A stretch of 8,851 nucleotides of DNA, taken from positions 1 through 8,851 of the forward strand of contig JAFPYV010000002.1 of NCBI GenBank assembly GCA_017394375.1. Reading direction: 5' to 3'. The notes beneath the pieces are model-generated. The model ran no database searches. It saw nothing but the letters and a program-made list of their open reading frames with translations, and was not told the origin of the DNA. The DNA is from a bacterium. Lineage in GTDB: Bacteria > Bacillota_I > Bacilli_A > Mycoplasmatales > Mycoplasmoidaceae. Positions 8,201-8,851 of this stretch are shown in pieces (position 1 is the stretch's first letter; each line of letters opens with the position of its first letter). Made by a program: the position numbers and the translations under genes.

Positions 8201-8851
8201 ATGAAAAAGGTTTTATTAATTGAAAATCGTCCCGACTATGGGATTGGCGGCATTGAGACTTACAATCGAAATCTTTATAAAATTTTAACTATTAATTTTA
8301 AAAATATTAAAATTGATCGAGCTGCTTTTTTACCATGTGAAAATATTTACAACGGCGAACTACTTAAGCAATATTACTATGTTTTTAATCCGCATGCAAA
8401 TTATCGAACAGAACGTGGAAATTATAATTTTGCTAAAATAGCTTTTTTATTTCATAAATTTCGAAATTTGATTTACAAATTAAATAGAGAAAATAATTAT
8501 GATTTAATTATCGATTCAACCATTACTACTTTTAAAAAGTTTAATGTCTTACCTTTTTATTTTTGGGTGCAACATAACACTCCTAATTATTACAAGATGT
8601 TCTATATCAAAAATAAATTAGTGAGAAATTTTATAATATTTTGTGAAAGATGTTTTGGTGTGCAAAATAATATTCTTCATGCAAATAATTTAATTCTTTA
8701 TGATTGGTATAATTACGAAGAAGTAAGAAGTAAGCGAACTTCACTTTTTAATGCTTATATTATTCCACTATCTAGTTGCATTCCATCAAATTTTACCAGT
8801 GCATTAACTAATTTTGCTAGTTCAAGAAAACGTATTTTATACTTTGGCCGA
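8201..8851 (+). CDS. Family-4 type glycosyltransferase D, N-terminal part (cut by window end)
   Basis: 217 codons without a stop up to the edge. It begins MKKVLLIENRPDYGIGGIET with the Gly-Gly loop at 16-17, continues with DLIIDSTITTFKKF and FWVQHNTP, and ends at ILYFGR, the point where the C-terminal Rossmann half starts in enzymes A and B. About 160 more residues, including EX7E, are expected beyond the window. It is closest to A and B (shared VLLIE-x-RPD, DLIIDST, VQH), although it lies on the other strand. Its Trp codons in this part are TGG (two), with no TGA. The 192-nt gap and its own -10 boxes suggest that it is transcribed separately from gene C. Confidence 0.82.
   Translation, partial: MKKVLLIENRPDYGIGGIETYNRNLYKILTINFKNIKIDRAAFLPCENIYNGELLKQYYYVFNPHANYRTERGNYNFAKIAFLFHKFRNLIYKLNRENNYDLIIDSTITTFKKFNVLPFYFWVQHNTPNYYKMFYIKNKLVRNFIIFCERCFGVQNNILHANNLILYDWYNYEEVRSKRTSLFNAYIIPLSSCIPSNFTSALTNFASSRKRILYFGR

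Noticed and set aside
1..8851. CRISPR array, rRNA or tRNA genes
   Set aside because: No regularly spaced repeats and no tRNA- or rRNA-like GC-richer structured stretch was found on either strand.

Overview
The window is very AT-rich and reads correctly only when TGA is translated as tryptophan (genetic code 4). Under the standard code each long gene breaks into pieces, but the pieces stay in one frame and are joined by TGA codons at sensible Trp positions. With the low GC content and near-absence of clear Shine-Dalgarno sites, this points to a Mycoplasma-like or Spiroplasma-like mollicute. I cannot name the species.

Layout. Positions 1-468 hold no intact gene. They contain a copy of a 24-nt dispersed motif, a minus-strand hairpin terminator (111-160), the decayed N-terminus of what looks like an insertion-sequence transposase (218-400), and a second, strong minus-strand terminator (396-438). 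A minus-strand operon then runs from about 4971 down to 469: glycosyltransferase B (4971-3835), glycosyltransferase A (3832-2702, starting 2 nt after B stops) and a 723-residue polytopic membrane protein (2640-469) with GT-C-like or polymerase-like topology. A 125-nt divergent promoter region (4972-5096) with a perfect 13-bp dyad separates it from a plus-strand operon: a 592-residue Wzx/MATE-type flippase (5097-6875) overlapping glycosyltransferase C (6860-8008). After a 192-nt gap, glycosyltransferase D starts at 8201 and runs off the right edge.

Working model. The locus looks like a surface glycan or capsule cluster. Four related family-4-type (GT-B fold) glycosyltransferases would build an oligosaccharide on a membrane lipid at the inner face. 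The flippase would turn it over. The polytopic protein, with a large outer loop and a C-terminal soluble domain, would polymerise or modify it outside. The glycosyltransferases share the donor-binding half (EGFxFSLV and PIIV blocks) and differ in the N-terminal half, which suggests similar donors and different acceptors. No nucleotide-sugar synthesis gene lies in the window. A flippase-based glycan cluster in a wall-less bacterium, a Glu-to-Gln change in the EX7E motif of enzyme B, and paired palindromes or repeats in the control regions are the points most worth checking.
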